64,000 bases of DNA, taken from positions 2,703,001 through 2,767,000 of the forward strand of contig NZ_CP102265.1 in the NCBI RefSeq assembly GCF_025147765.1. The letters run 5' to 3'. Positions 43,552 through 52,467 of the stretch are shown in pieces. Source of the DNA: Blautia obeum ATCC 29174. Lineage in GTDB: Bacteria; Bacillota; Clostridia; Lachnospirales; Lachnospiraceae. Under the pieces are notes generated by a model, which worked only from the letters and a program-made list of their open reading frames with translations, did not search any database and was not told the DNA's origin. How positions within the stretch are numbered: the stretch's first letter is position 1; every line of letters begins with the position of its first letter. The position numbers and the translations under genes are program-made.

Positions 43552-43643
43552 ACTTTCTCTCTTTTTCAGGTTTTAGGTTAAAATCATTTCTATTATAAAG
43601 CATTTTGAGCCTGTTTAACAGAGATATTTATGTTCCTGTATTT

Positions 43644-44669
43644 CTACTCTGTCTTCTTGAATTTCTGTTTGATCTGCGGACCTACAATCTGCACCATGAT
43701 GACGATCAACAGAATAATTCCTTTAATCGCGTTGTTAATAAGAGAGTCCATTTTAAGGGACACAATAATTTTATCAATAATCGTATAGGACATTGCACCA
43801 AACAGAATTCCCAGACATTTTCCTTTTCCACCCGACATACTGATTCCACCAAGGACTGCTGCTGCGATAGCATACATCTCATAACTGTTTCCTGTCGTTG
43901 CCGGGTCAGCAGAAGCATTCATTGCAATCCAGAGAAAAGCACCGATTCCAACAAGTGCACCCGCGATCACAAATACAGAAATTTTCACAACCGCGGTATT
44001 GATTCCCGCCATCTGTGCACCTTTCATGTTACTTCCTACTGCATATACTTTTTTGCCATATTTTGTACTTGTTGTGATATATACAAAAACAAGTGTCATG
44101 ATAATAAGGATCAGACCAACGATCGGAATCGTAGATACTTTTCCATTACCAAAATTATAAAGTGTCTGATAAGAGGACTGGCTGTTTGCCATCTTGTACA
44201 CAGAACTTCCTCCCCCGATCAGTGCTTTATCCACATGCTGGCAGAAATACTGTGCAAAAGAACGATAAATCAGCATCGTTGCCAGTGTAACGATAAATGC
44301 TGGCATCTGGATCCATCCTACCATCACGCCATTGATCAGTCCGCAGAATGCGCCAAACAGAACTGCAAATAAAAATGTGAGGATAATGCTGTTTGTCATG
44401 TTAAAGATAATGACAGAAAATCCACCATCTAAAGCCAGCATGGAACCAACAGAAAGATCGATCTCACCGGTGATGCAGATCAGTCCCATGCCCAATCCGA
44501 TGATGCCAATTACTGCAGAATGACGAAATACATTCATCATACCGCTCCAGGTCAGTCCGTTTGTTGTCAGTGCATATACGATAAAAATTGCCACAAAAAC
44601 AATGATATAACTATTTTCTCCCAAAAATCCTGCGATACGTCCAGGAACTGCTGTATTCTTTTTACTCAT
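43644..44669 (-). CDS. Sugar ABC transporter permease (RbsC family)
   Basis: 341 residues from the ATG at 44669, with GGAGGG upstream; the earlier ATG at 44699 lies inside the ATPase gene. About ten membrane segments; signature LGGISMSGGKG near 258 and the AxxAxxxGxxxG-like segment GLMNGVMVGWIQMPAFIVTLATM. Moves a monosaccharide or polyol across the membrane with the ATPase and binding protein upstream. Confidence 0.9.
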   Translation of the reverse strand: MSKKNTAVPGRIAGFLGENSYIIVFVAIFIVYALTTNGLTWSGMMNVFRHSAVIGIIGLGMGLICITGEIDLSVGSMLALDGGFSVIIFNMTNSIILTFLFAVLFGAFCGLINGVMVGWIQMPAFIVTLATMLIYRSFAQYFCQHVDKALIGGGSSVYKMANSQSSYQTLYNFGNGKVSTIPIVGLILIIMTLVFVYITTSTKYGKKVYAVGSNMKGAQMAGINTAVVKISVFVIAGALVGIGAFLWIAMNASADPATTGNSYEMYAIAAAVLGGISMSGGKGKCLGILFGAMSYTIIDKIIVSLKMDSLINNAIKGIILLIVIMVQIVGPQIKQKFKKTE

Positions 44670-44670
44670 C

Positions 44671-46170
44671 TTATTTTCCCTCCTCTGCCTGCGCCGCATT
44701 TGTTGAATACATCATGACTGTCATCTCATCAATTTCCTGATGTTCCAGAACTTTAATGATCTCACCGTTATAAAATACTGCACAGTAATCGGCAACTTTC
44801 TGGATCTCCGGTATTTCTAAAGTATTGATCAGAATTGTTTTTCCCTGTTTTGCAAGTTCCAGGATCAGTTTGTAAATTTCTGCTTTTGCTCCTACATCGA
44901 TTCCCTGTGTCGGGTTGTCCAGAAGAAGAATTTCTGCATCTGTATTCAGCCAACGTGCAAGAAAAACTTTTTGCTGATTTCCACCACTTAATGATGTAAT
45001 TAAATCTTCGCAGGAATTTGCCTTTATATTCAGCATCTCTTTATATTTTTTATATCTCTCTATTTCTTTCTTTTTTGAAATAGCTGGTTTCCATGCAGAA
45101 AGAGTATGTTCTGACAGATACATATTTTCCAGAATATTCATATCTGGAATCACAGAATTTTCTTTTCTGTTCGAAGCAAGCATCGCAATCTGATCTTTCA
45201 TAGCTGTATGAATAGAGTGATCCCGCATAACTTTGCCCATTGCCCGCATCTCGCCGCTGTATGCTCTTGTTACACCAAACATACACTGCATCAGTTCACT
45301 GCTTCCGGCACCCTGAAGGCCGGTCAGTCCAACAATACTGCCTTTTTTTACTGCCAGATTGATATTGCGAAAACCTTCTCCACTGAAATCCTTCAGTTCC
45401 AGGATTATATCACCCAACGACCTTTTTTCATATACATCCTGATCCGAATATTTCTCTCCAACCATCATACGTGTAACATCTTCTGGTGTAGTATCCTTTA
45501 TATTTCCGGCACCTATAAATTCTCCATTTCGGAATACGGTATATCGGTCTGACAGACGGAAAATCTCCGGCATTTTATGTGAAATAAAGATAAAGGAAGT
45601 TCCCTTTTTCTTCAAATTATTGACAATGTCAAACAGATGTGCCACCTCATCATTGTTTAATGATGTTGTTGGCTCATCCAAAATCAGAAGTTTTGCTTTA
45701 AAAAACAGTGCTTTTGATATTTCAAGTAACTGTTTCTGACTGGTTTTCAGTTTAGAAACCTGCTGCGTAGGATCAATATCCACTCCCAGTTCCTGGAACA
45801 GTCTCTCTGCCTCCTGAATCATTTTTTTCTTATCAAGACATCCAAATTTAGTCGTATATTCTTTCTGAAGAAAAATATTTTCATATACTTTCAGATCATT
45901 AAACAGATTTAGTTCCTGATGAACAAAAGCTATTCCCAGGTTTTCAGACTGCTTTATTGTAATATTTTTCAGTTCCTTACCATCAAATTCTATCTCGCCT
46001 TTATCACGCGGAAATACACCTGTCAAAACATTCATAAGTGTTGATTTTCCCGCTCCATTTTCTCCAAGAAGTGCATGCACCTCTCCTTTTTCTACTGTAA
46101 GCTGTACATTTTTCAGTACCGGAACCCCACTGAAGGACTTACAGATGTTCTTCATCTGCAGCAAACTCAT
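44671..46170 (-). CDS. Sugar ABC transporter ATPase (RbsA family, double ATPase)
   Basis: 499 residues. First domain with Walker A GENGAGKST near 35 and Walker B LLILDEPTTSLN; second, degenerate at its P-loop (GLQGAGSSEL), with signature LSGGNQQKV and ILLLDNPTQGID, where the usual glutamate of DEPT is replaced by N. This asymmetry is common in RbsA/MglA proteins, but N for E in the second Walker B is worth noting. Follows the binding-protein gene after a hairpin. Confidence 0.9.
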   Translation of the reverse strand: MSLLQMKNICKSFSGVPVLKNVQLTVEKGEVHALLGENGAGKSTLMNVLTGVFPRDKGEIEFDGKELKNITIKQSENLGIAFVHQELNLFNDLKVYENIFLQKEYTTKFGCLDKKKMIQEAERLFQELGVDIDPTQQVSKLKTSQKQLLEISKALFFKAKLLILDEPTTSLNNDEVAHLFDIVNNLKKKGTSFIFISHKMPEIFRLSDRYTVFRNGEFIGAGNIKDTTPEDVTRMMVGEKYSDQDVYEKRSLGDIILELKDFSGEGFRNINLAVKKGSIVGLTGLQGAGSSELMQCMFGVTRAYSGEMRAMGKVMRDHSIHTAMKDQIAMLASNRKENSVIPDMNILENMYLSEHTLSAWKPAISKKKEIERYKKYKEMLNIKANSCEDLITSLSGGNQQKVFLARWLNTDAEILLLDNPTQGIDVGAKAEIYKLILELAKQGKTILINTLEIPEIQKVADYCAVFYNGEIIKVLEHQEIDEMTVMMYSTNAAQAEEGK

Positions 46171-46246
46171 AATTCTCGCCTCCCCGCCCGAGTTACCGGG
46201 CTTTTTGATACATTGCTCTGATACGCATTCATTTAATTATCTGACA

Positions 46247-46270
46247 GAAGGGAACTTTACAGTTCCCTTC
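46247..46270 (-). other. Intercistronic hairpin after the binding-protein gene
   Basis: GAAGGGAACT and AGTTCCCTTC form a 10-bp stem with a 4-base loop and no U-run. Such hairpins protect the abundant binding-protein mRNA and lower expression of the ATPase and permease. Confidence 0.6.
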
Positions 46271-46318
46271 GCCATTTCTGTCTTATTAAAAAGAATTATA
46301 TCACGAAAATTACTCGAT

Positions 46319-47377
46319 TTAGAAAGAAGGATAATCTTTTACGTTGTCCTTATTTACGATTTCGCAGGCAATTACGTGATCCTGTTCTACATCTTTTCCA
46401 TCCAGATAATCAACCATATCCTGGATTGCTGTCTGGATCATTGCAGGACTGTAAGTTACAGATACAATACCACCAAACTGATCTGCGATATCTGTGAAGG
46501 ATTCACCACGAAGTACTGCATAAAGCTCATCCAGTCCGCCACAGCCTGTCAGATAAGGTGCATTTCCGAGGAATTTTTCTTTTGTTGCATCGTCGATTCC
46601 GCCGCCCTGAAGAGCTTCAAGGATACCCATTGCAAGTTCATCGTCTTCTGCATAGAACCATTTGATATCTGCGTTGGATGCATCTCCGAGCAGAGATTCA
46701 TAGGCTGTCTTTGTATCAGAACGGCTCCAGTTCATAGCACCTGAATATGTGATAGATTTCAGATCGTCTTCAGACCATTTTGCATCGTCTGCAATTGTTT
46801 TTCCATCGTATTCCAGTTCTCCGGTAAGGTACTTTGTGAATCCTTCATCACGGAGAGTTGTTACAGAAGAAGTATCTCCTTCGTATACATAAACTGCATC
46901 ACCAGGTTTTAATCCCTGCTCTGTATAGTAAGCCGCACATGCTGCACCGATACCTTCGTTGTCACCTTTTACGTTGGATACTGCACTGTCAGCTACGCCT
47001 TCAATGATTCGGTCAAAAGCTACATATGGGATCTCAGCGTCAACCAGCTGCTGGATTGCAGACTGAACAGTATCATCGATTGGCTGAATAACAACAGCGA
47101 TGTTGTCTTCACCAGCTGCGATGATATCTTCGATGTTGACAATCTGTTCTGCTGCATCTGCAGATGTGATCAGCTCTGCACTGTAAGTTCCTGCGTCATT
47201 TACTTCTTCGATTTTTTCTTTTGCGAATGTTGCTACGGAACCAGTCCAGCCATGATCTTCCGGAGCTGTCAGTACATAAATGTGTGTAGCATCTCCTTCT
47301 CCGTCCGCAAATACTGGAGTAACCATACTACCCATTGTCATAGCTGCGATCAGCATGCAAACTACTGTTTTCTTCAT
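46319..47377 (-). CDS. Sugar ABC transporter substrate-binding protein (RbsB-like)
   Basis: 352 residues. Signal peptide at 1-24 ending VFA-DG; no lipobox cysteine, unusual for a low-GC Gram-positive binding protein, so it may be released or anchored through the transporter. Mature part has the two-lobe periplasmic-binding fold: VVIQPIDDTVQSAIQQL, DRIIEGVADSAVSNVKGDN, WFYAEDDELAMGILEAL. The ligand is probably a hexose, pentose or polyol. AGGAGG precedes the start. Confidence 0.88.
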   Translation of the reverse strand: MKKTVVCMLIAAMTMGSMVTPVFADGEGDATHIYVLTAPEDHGWTGSVATFAKEKIEEVNDAGTYSAELITSADAAEQIVNIEDIIAAGEDNIAVVIQPIDDTVQSAIQQLVDAEIPYVAFDRIIEGVADSAVSNVKGDNEGIGAACAAYYTEQGLKPGDAVYVYEGDTSSVTTLRDEGFTKYLTGELEYDGKTIADDAKWSEDDLKSITYSGAMNWSRSDTKTAYESLLGDASNADIKWFYAEDDELAMGILEALQGGGIDDATKEKFLGNAPYLTGCGGLDELYAVLRGESFTDIADQFGGIVSVTYSPAMIQTAIQDMVDYLDGKDVEQDHVIACEIVNKDNVKDYPSF

Positions 47378-47479
47378 AATTCATTTCCTCCTTTTGGAAT
47401 ATGTTTGTTTTTAATAAGCGGTTTTCCCCCGCATTATTTCAGCATTTTATTTAATAATTCAATTATTCAGAGCAACTTC

Positions 47480-48394
47480 TCAGATTACAAACTGTCTCAT
47501 ATATCTCAGAGAAAGTTTCAAGCTGTCCAGAACTCTTTCTTCGGAACCTTCGAAAGATTTATCTTCAATTTCAATACAGGTATATCCTTCAAATCCAATG
47601 TCTGTTAATGCAGACACATATTTGCCCCAATCCACATCTCCCAGTCCCGGAAGCTTTGGTTTCATGTACTGAAGTGGATATGCCATTGTTCCACACTCTT
47701 TCAGTTTTTCTTTGAAAAGTTTAATGTCTTTGTAATGTACATGGAAGATTTTATCTCTAAACTCGTAAAGCGGCTGGATGTAATCAATCATCTGCCATAC
47801 AAAATGAGATGGATCATAATTGATTCCGATATAATCACTGTCAAGAATATCAAAGACTTTTCTCCAGATTACCGGTGTTGTCATCAGGTTCTGTCCACCT
47901 GGCCACTGATCTCCGTCAAAGAGCATCGGGCAGTTTTCGATTGCAATACGAACTTTCTTTTCCTCTGCGTAACGCACGATCGGAATCCAGATTTTTTTTA
48001 CCAGTTCCAGATTTTCTTCTACTGTCTTTGTCTGATCTCTTCCGATAAAGGTTGTAACAAGGTTAATTCCAAGTTTTTTGCTTGCATCGATTACTTTGTA
48101 TAAGTGTTCAATATTGGCAGCTCTTTTTTCCAGATTTCCATCCATGGTATTCGGATAAAATGCCAGAGAAGAAATCTCCACATTCTTCTCTTTGCAATAA
48201 GAAAGAATTTCTTCTGCTTCTTTGTCTCCCAGATTTGCCACGTCGATGTGGCTGACTCCTGCATATCTGCGCTCTGCTTTGGCTTTCGGCCAGCAGGCAA
48301 CTTCCACACATTCATAGCCAATCTCTGAAACCGTATCGATCATTTTTTTGAAATCATAATCTTCCAGTATTGCACTGACTAACCCTATCTTCAC
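47480..48394 (-). CDS. Sugar phosphate isomerase/epimerase (xylose isomerase-like TIM barrel)
   Basis: 304 residues. TIM-barrel pattern with metal ligands in IENCPM (E), NYDPSHF (D and H), FHVHYKD (H and D) and TCIEIED (E). Related proteins epimerise ketoses or dehydrate inosose (IolE). GTG start at 48394 overlaps the stop of the oxidoreductase gene by four bases (GTGA), so the two are translationally coupled. Confidence 0.87.
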   Translation of the reverse strand: MKIGLVSAILEDYDFKKMIDTVSEIGYECVEVACWPKAKAERRYAGVSHIDVANLGDKEAEEILSYCKEKNVEISSLAFYPNTMDGNLEKRAANIEHLYKVIDASKKLGINLVTTFIGRDQTKTVEENLELVKKIWIPIVRYAEEKKVRIAIENCPMLFDGDQWPGGQNLMTTPVIWRKVFDILDSDYIGINYDPSHFVWQMIDYIQPLYEFRDKIFHVHYKDIKLFKEKLKECGTMAYPLQYMKPKLPGLGDVDWGKYVSALTDIGFEGYTCIEIEDKSFEGSEERVLDSLKLSLRYMRQFVI

Positions 48395-49440
48395 TCTAAT
48401 TCCTCCTCATCTACGCGAACGGTTCTTCCAAGTTCGCTTGATTTCAGACTTCCGAAAATTGCTTTCATTGCACTGAGTACGCTTTTCCCCGGAACAGCCG
48501 GTTCTGTATCATTTTCTACAGATTCTACAAAGGCATCAATGATTCCTGATTTTGTCTGATTATCATTTGTCTGAATCTGATCAATATCGTAGAACACTTT
48601 TCCTCCATCTTTGCGGATCAGTTCGATACAATATTTCGGGTCATGATAAATCTTGAGCATTCCTTCTGTTCCATAGATGATCGTGGAATTATCCTCCTCA
48701 CCATAATACGTCCAGCTGGCTGTCATCGTTCCGATGATTCCGCTCTTCATTTTGTAAATACAGATGGCATTGTCATCTACTCCAATCAGGTTTCCATTAC
48801 TGTCTTTCTTATCCAGAGTCGTAACTTTTGCAGTTGTTTCCTCTACTGTATCATTAAGCAGGTACTGGATCAGGTCTGTCTTATGTACTCCAAGATCTGC
48901 CATTGCTCCCATTGCAGCTCTCTTCTTATCAAAGAACCAGTTTTGCGGACCAGCATCTACACTCCATGTTTCCGGACCGCCATGTCCGAATGTTGTTTTG
49001 AAAGTAAGAACGCTTCCGATATCTCCACGCTCGATGAGTTTTTTTGCTTCTGCATGGGCTTTTGCAAATCTCTGATTCTGACCGATCATAAGTTTTTTGC
49101 TCATCTGCTCTGCTGTATCCACCATCATCTGGCAGTCTTTTAATTTTGTTGCCATCGGTTTTTCACAAAGTACATGTTTTCCGGCTTTTAATGCTGCAAT
49201 CGTAATTTCAGCATGCACATGATTTGCCACACATACACTGACTGCATCAATTTCCGGATCTGCCAGCATCTCCTCAACGCTTTCATAAGACTTACAGTCA
49301 TATTTTTCAGCAAGTTCTTTTGCCCGCTGCAGATTCAGATCATAAAGGCCAGTCAGCTTTGCATTCGGATTATCCAGATATTCCGGAATATGACGAACCT
49401 GTGCAATCTTTCCACATCCTATAATCCCGACTTTTACCAT
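48391..49440 (-). CDS. Gfo/Idh/MocA-family oxidoreductase
   Basis: 349 residues. Rossmann start GIIGCGKIAQVRH, the CEKPMA motif (K near 94) and GVHKTDL with the catalytic histidine. The family oxidises sugars or inositols with NAD(P). First gene of an operon with an isomerase and a complete ABC importer: the imported sugar or polyol is probably oxidised to a keto-form and then isomerised. Inositol, a 3-keto-sugar route or a rare hexose are the leading options. Confidence 0.88.
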   Translation of the reverse strand: MVKVGIIGCGKIAQVRHIPEYLDNPNAKLTGLYDLNLQRAKELAEKYDCKSYESVEEMLADPEIDAVSVCVANHVHAEITIAALKAGKHVLCEKPMATKLKDCQMMVDTAEQMSKKLMIGQNQRFAKAHAEAKKLIERGDIGSVLTFKTTFGHGGPETWSVDAGPQNWFFDKKRAAMGAMADLGVHKTDLIQYLLNDTVEETTAKVTTLDKKDSNGNLIGVDDNAICIYKMKSGIIGTMTASWTYYGEEDNSTIIYGTEGMLKIYHDPKYCIELIRKDGGKVFYDIDQIQTNDNQTKSGIIDAFVESVENDTEPAVPGKSVLSAMKAIFGSLKSSELGRTVRVDEEELE

Positions 49441-49499
49441 CTCATTACCCCCTTTATGATTTCATTTTTCTTTCAATCTTTGTTTCATTTTTCATTTAA

Positions 49500-49548
49500 A
49501 ACATATCATTTTTCAGAAATACAGTCAATATTTTTGTGCTATACGTAT
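49500..49548 (-). promoter_or_regulatory. Promoter of the sugar/polyol operon with a possible operator
   Basis: TTGACT (49528-49523), 17-base spacer, TATGTT (49505-49500). The palindrome ATACGTAT (49541-49548), with the central CG usual in LacI operators, lies 13 bases upstream of the -35. Confidence 0.55.
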
Positions 49549-49655
49549 ATTTTTTCTATGTTTTGCATCTTTTTATTATTCATTTTTGATGTTTATTACC
49601 ATGTTTTATGTTTCATTTCTGAAAACTTTTCATTCTTTTCATTTTTCTACCAGGT

Positions 49656-49752
49656 AGCAGACATATTCCATCTGCATCTGGTCGCATCCTCGCAGAGCGT
49701 TTTTATGTAATAGGAACATTACGGAGTAATTTTCCATTATTACATAAAAAAA
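49656..49752. repeat. Dispersed hairpin repeat, short copy
   Basis: Shares its length, apart from a few changes, with the right part of the copy at 31476-31567: AGCAGACATATTCC, GCATCTGGTCGCATCCTCGC, GAGCGTTTTTATGTAATAGG and the closing ATTACATAAAAAA. The left-hand hairpins of the long copy are missing. Its right end merges with the A-run of the next terminator, as in the other copy. Confidence 0.75.
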
Positions 49753-49774
49753 AGACACACATCTCTGTATGTCT
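49746..49774 (-). terminator. Terminator of the shell-protein locus
   Basis: AGACATACA pairs with TGTGTGTCT around GAGA, followed by eight T on the minus strand. Confidence 0.85.
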
Positions 49775-49786
49775 CTCTGTCATGTC

Positions 49787-50317
49787 TTATCGAATATCTT
49801 TCGGATATTCCACACCTTCCGGCAATGGCTGCCATTCGTTCAGCCCAAGGCTCTGCTTAAACTTAGCCTGTTCAAGTGTCAGCTTCGGAAGATCATCCTG
49901 AAGATACGCCATCAATTCAGGAATACCTTCACGTGTAACATTATTCACCTCAAAAATATGCTCACATCCCATATTCTGCATCCACTGACGAACCATTGGT
50001 AAATTAGCATATGGAGAATCAACCTTTGTAATAATACCGATCAGCGGTCTCAAAAGGAAACATCTGCTGCCATCACTGAATAAGTTGAATGGTTCATCTG
50101 CCGCCTGCACGATTGCAACAACATCTGCCTCAAAAGAAAAACACGCCAGTCCGACGCTGAAATGCTTGGATTCTGCGTATTCTCCCGGTGAATCGATCGT
50201 ATCTTCATTTGAATTTGTATACTGGGTTTTGTGATAATGTAATTCTTCACCCTTCAACGCCTGTGTCAAAGAAGTCTTACCAGCTTCACTTCGCCCCATT
50301 AAGAAAACTTTTTTCAT
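49787..50317 (-). CDS. eutP: EutP/PduV-family small GTPase
   Basis: 176 residues. P-loop GRSEAGKTS near 8-16, DSPGEY in place of the G3 motif, and ITKVD as G4. EutP/PduV proteins accompany bacterial microcompartments and may position or activate them; EutP was also reported to act on acetate. Last of three genes with two shell proteins. The C-terminal 30 residues extend beyond the usual 145-residue length. Confidence 0.88.
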   Translation of the reverse strand: MKKVFLMGRSEAGKTSLTQALKGEELHYHKTQYTNSNEDTIDSPGEYAESKHFSVGLACFSFEADVVAIVQAADEPFNLFSDGSRCFLLRPLIGIITKVDSPYANLPMVRQWMQNMGCEHIFEVNNVTREGIPELMAYLQDDLPKLTLEQAKFKQSLGLNEWQPLPEGVEYPKDIR

Positions 50318-50336
50318 TCTTTATCCTGTCCTGTTA

Positions 50337-50768
50337 TCAGCTTTTGTGAATCTCACATACATCGAAATGCAGCTCATCACGAAAAAATTTCACAACTTCT
50401 TCTACTGCAGTCATCACCTGCGATAAACCGCCAAGTATAATCAGTGCTCCACTGAAACGATCCATAAATCCTACCTGAACATCTGCCGCCTTCACTGCAA
50501 CATCTGTTGCAACCACAATGGCCTCCCATGGCGTAACGCGCATAATACCAATGGATTCACCTGTATGATCTTCTCCTTCGTGAACACCAATGTTGAGTGC
50601 CAGGTTCTGATAAACAGCCGGATCTGAAGGAGTGATTACATGTGCAAAATCAAGAGACTTACCCGGAACCCGTACACGCGTCAGACGAAGCTTCCTTCCT
50701 TTCAGATTCTCATAATCATCATGAAACAGTCTCTCGAGAAGTTCTTCTCTCGTTATACGTTCTTCCAT
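50337..50768 (-). CDS. Bacterial microcompartment shell protein, EutS/PduU type (long)
   Basis: 143 residues. Circularly permuted BMC domain: PGKSLDFAHVITPSD, then SIGIMRVTPWEAIVVATDVAVKAADVQVGFMDRF, the late IGxMxxTPxExxxxAxD signature of this class. It has an extra N-terminal segment of 25 residues (MEERITREELLERLFHDDYE), which could be an encapsulation-like helix or an interaction tail. Cotranscribed with a second shell protein and EutP. Confidence 0.87.
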   Translation of the reverse strand: MEERITREELLERLFHDDYENLKGRKLRLTRVRVPGKSLDFAHVITPSDPAVYQNLALNIGVHEGEDHTGESIGIMRVTPWEAIVVATDVAVKAADVQVGFMDRFSGALIILGGLSQVMTAVEEVVKFFRDELHFDVCEIHKS

Positions 50769-50778
50769 GTTTTACTTC

Positions 50779-51144
50779 CTATCTTTTGGTGATGTTGCAG
50801 ACTACATATCCCAGTGTATCACGGAAATAATCCACAACTTCTGTCATTGCAGACATAACATCAGAGATTTCTCCTGTGATGATCATGGTTCCTGTGAAAC
50901 GATCCGCAAATCCAAGATAAACGTTACCGCTCTTTACTGCAATATCGGATGCGATAACTGCTGATTCAGATGGTGTCATGTTCATGATTCCGATTGCAGA
51001 TGAACGGTAATCCACCTGTGGGTTCAGTCCAAGTTTCTGATATATGATCGGAGCCGGGCCACCCATTACATGGGCAAAAGTAATTTCCTTACCTGCTACC
51101 GTCTCCTGCACGATTCTGATCTGATCGTTATGTTCATTTGCCAT
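50779..51144 (-). CDS. Bacterial microcompartment shell protein, EutS/PduU type
   Basis: 121 residues. Circularly permuted BMC-H: AGKEITFAHVMGGPAPIIYQ then AIGIMNMTPSESAVIASDIAVKSGNVYLGFADRF. Forms hexamers capped by a beta-barrel in the family. First gene of the three-gene locus behind a consensus promoter. No signature enzyme (diol or ethanolamine lyase, aldehyde dehydrogenase) lies in the window. Confidence 0.9.
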   Translation of the reverse strand: MANEHNDQIRIVQETVAGKEITFAHVMGGPAPIIYQKLGLNPQVDYRSSAIGIMNMTPSESAVIASDIAVKSGNVYLGFADRFTGTMIITGEISDVMSAMTEVVDYFRDTLGYVVCNITKR

Positions 51145-51200
51145 TGATAGCTCCTCACTTTCATAATCTCATCTATCGTCAAATACCTCATATAATACCG

Positions 51201-51246
51201 ACTATCTAATAGTTATAATTTTACTATTTAACTTTCCTGATGTCAA
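51201..51246 (-). promoter_or_regulatory. Promoter and possible operator of the shell-protein locus
   Basis: TTGACA (51246-51241), 17-base spacer, TAAAAT (51223-51218). ACTAT-CTA-ATAGT (51201-51213) covers the expected start point and may be a repressor site. Confidence 0.7.
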
Positions 51247-51342
51247 GGTTATCTTATTTAAACTCTGCAAAAAACAACTGATTTTCAAAAAGAAACCCAC
51301 AAAAAACAACACACATTTTTTTCTATCAGATTTAAAACGCAC

Positions 51343-51379
51343 AAAAAAACAACTGTTTCAGATTTCTCCAAAACAGTTG
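51343..51379 (-). terminator. Terminator of the citrate synthase-trpS unit
   Basis: CAACTGTTT pairs with AAACAGTTG, followed by seven T. Confidence 0.85.
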
Positions 51380-51396
51380 CTATAATTTAATGCTTT

Positions 51397-52467
51397 TTAT
51401 TTCTGATACATATCAGACTGATCACTGTCAAAGTAGTTGATTCTCATAGATGCTTTGACATCATTCAGTGTCTCAGCTGCCTTGGCTTCTGCTACTCTGC
51501 TGCCTTCTTTGAGAATATCCATAACATCCGGAATACGCTGTTCCCATTCTTTTCTTCTTGCACGGATTGGTCCAAGTTCTGCCTGCATAACATTATTCAG
51601 GAATTTCTTAACCTTAACATCACCAAGACCGCCTCTGCGGTAATGATCTTCAAGTTCTTCGAGATTCTGATATTCTGGAAGGAATTCCGGGAAATATTCC
51701 GGTTTGCAGAATGCTTCCAGGTAAATAAATACCGGGTTACCTTCTACACGACCAGGATCCTGGACACGAAGATGATTCGGATCCGTAAACATGGACATGA
51801 TCTTCTTCTTAACATCCGCTTCCTCATCAGAAAGATAAATGCAGTTGCCAAGAGATTTACTCATTTTGGCTTTGCCGTCAATACCAGGCAGACGTAAGCA
51901 TGCCTTATTGGATGGCAGGACAATCTTTGGATCGGTAAGAGTTTCGCCATATACTGTATTAAATTTGTGTACGATCTCCTTACACTGTTCAAGCATTGGA
52001 AGCTGATCCTCGCCAACCGGCACATGAGTTGCACGAAAAGCTGTGATATCTGCTGCCTGGCTGATTGGATAACAGAAGAAACCAACCGGAATGCTTGCCT
52101 CAAAGTTACGCATCTGAATTTCAGCTTTAACGGTAGGGTTACGCTGCACACGTGCAACCGTAACAAGGTTCATATAATAAAAAGTCAGTTCTGTCAGTTC
52201 CGGTACCATAGACTGAATAAAGATTGTAGATTTTGCCGGATCGATCCCGCATGCCAGATAATCCAATGCAACCTGAATGATATTCTGACGTACTTTTTCC
52301 GGATGTTCCGCATTGTCTGTCAGCGCCTGCGCATCTGCAATCATAATATAAACTTCATCATAATCACCGGAATTCTGAAGTTTAACACGTTCTTTCAGTG
52401 AGCCTACATAATGTCCTACATGAAGTCTTCCGGTAGGACGGTCACCAGTTAAAATAACCTGTTTCAT
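51397..52467 (-). CDS. trpS: Tryptophan-tRNA ligase
   Basis: 356 residues. Class I signatures GRLHVGHYVGSL near 12-23 (HIGH type) and KMSKS near 200. Ligates tryptophan to tRNA. Its start is 1 base after the stop of the citrate synthase gene, so the two are cotranscribed; I see no T-box leader of its own. Confidence 0.96.
   Translation of the reverse strand: MKQVILTGDRPTGRLHVGHYVGSLKERVKLQNSGDYDEVYIMIADAQALTDNAEHPEKVRQNIIQVALDYLACGIDPAKSTIFIQSMVPELTELTFYYMNLVTVARVQRNPTVKAEIQMRNFEASIPVGFFCYPISQAADITAFRATHVPVGEDQLPMLEQCKEIVHKFNTVYGETLTDPKIVLPSNKACLRLPGIDGKAKMSKSLGNCIYLSDEEADVKKKIMSMFTDPNHLRVQDPGRVEGNPVFIYLEAFCKPEYFPEFLPEYQNLEELEDHYRRGGLGDVKVKKFLNNVMQAELGPIRARRKEWEQRIPDVMDILKEGSRVAEAKAAETLNDVKASMRINYFDSDQSDMYQK

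Noticed and set aside
46184..46210. Terminator on the plus strand (GCCCG/CGGGC then TTTTT)
   Set aside because: No plus-strand gene ends there; the stem has only five pairs and overlaps the leader of the ATPase gene.
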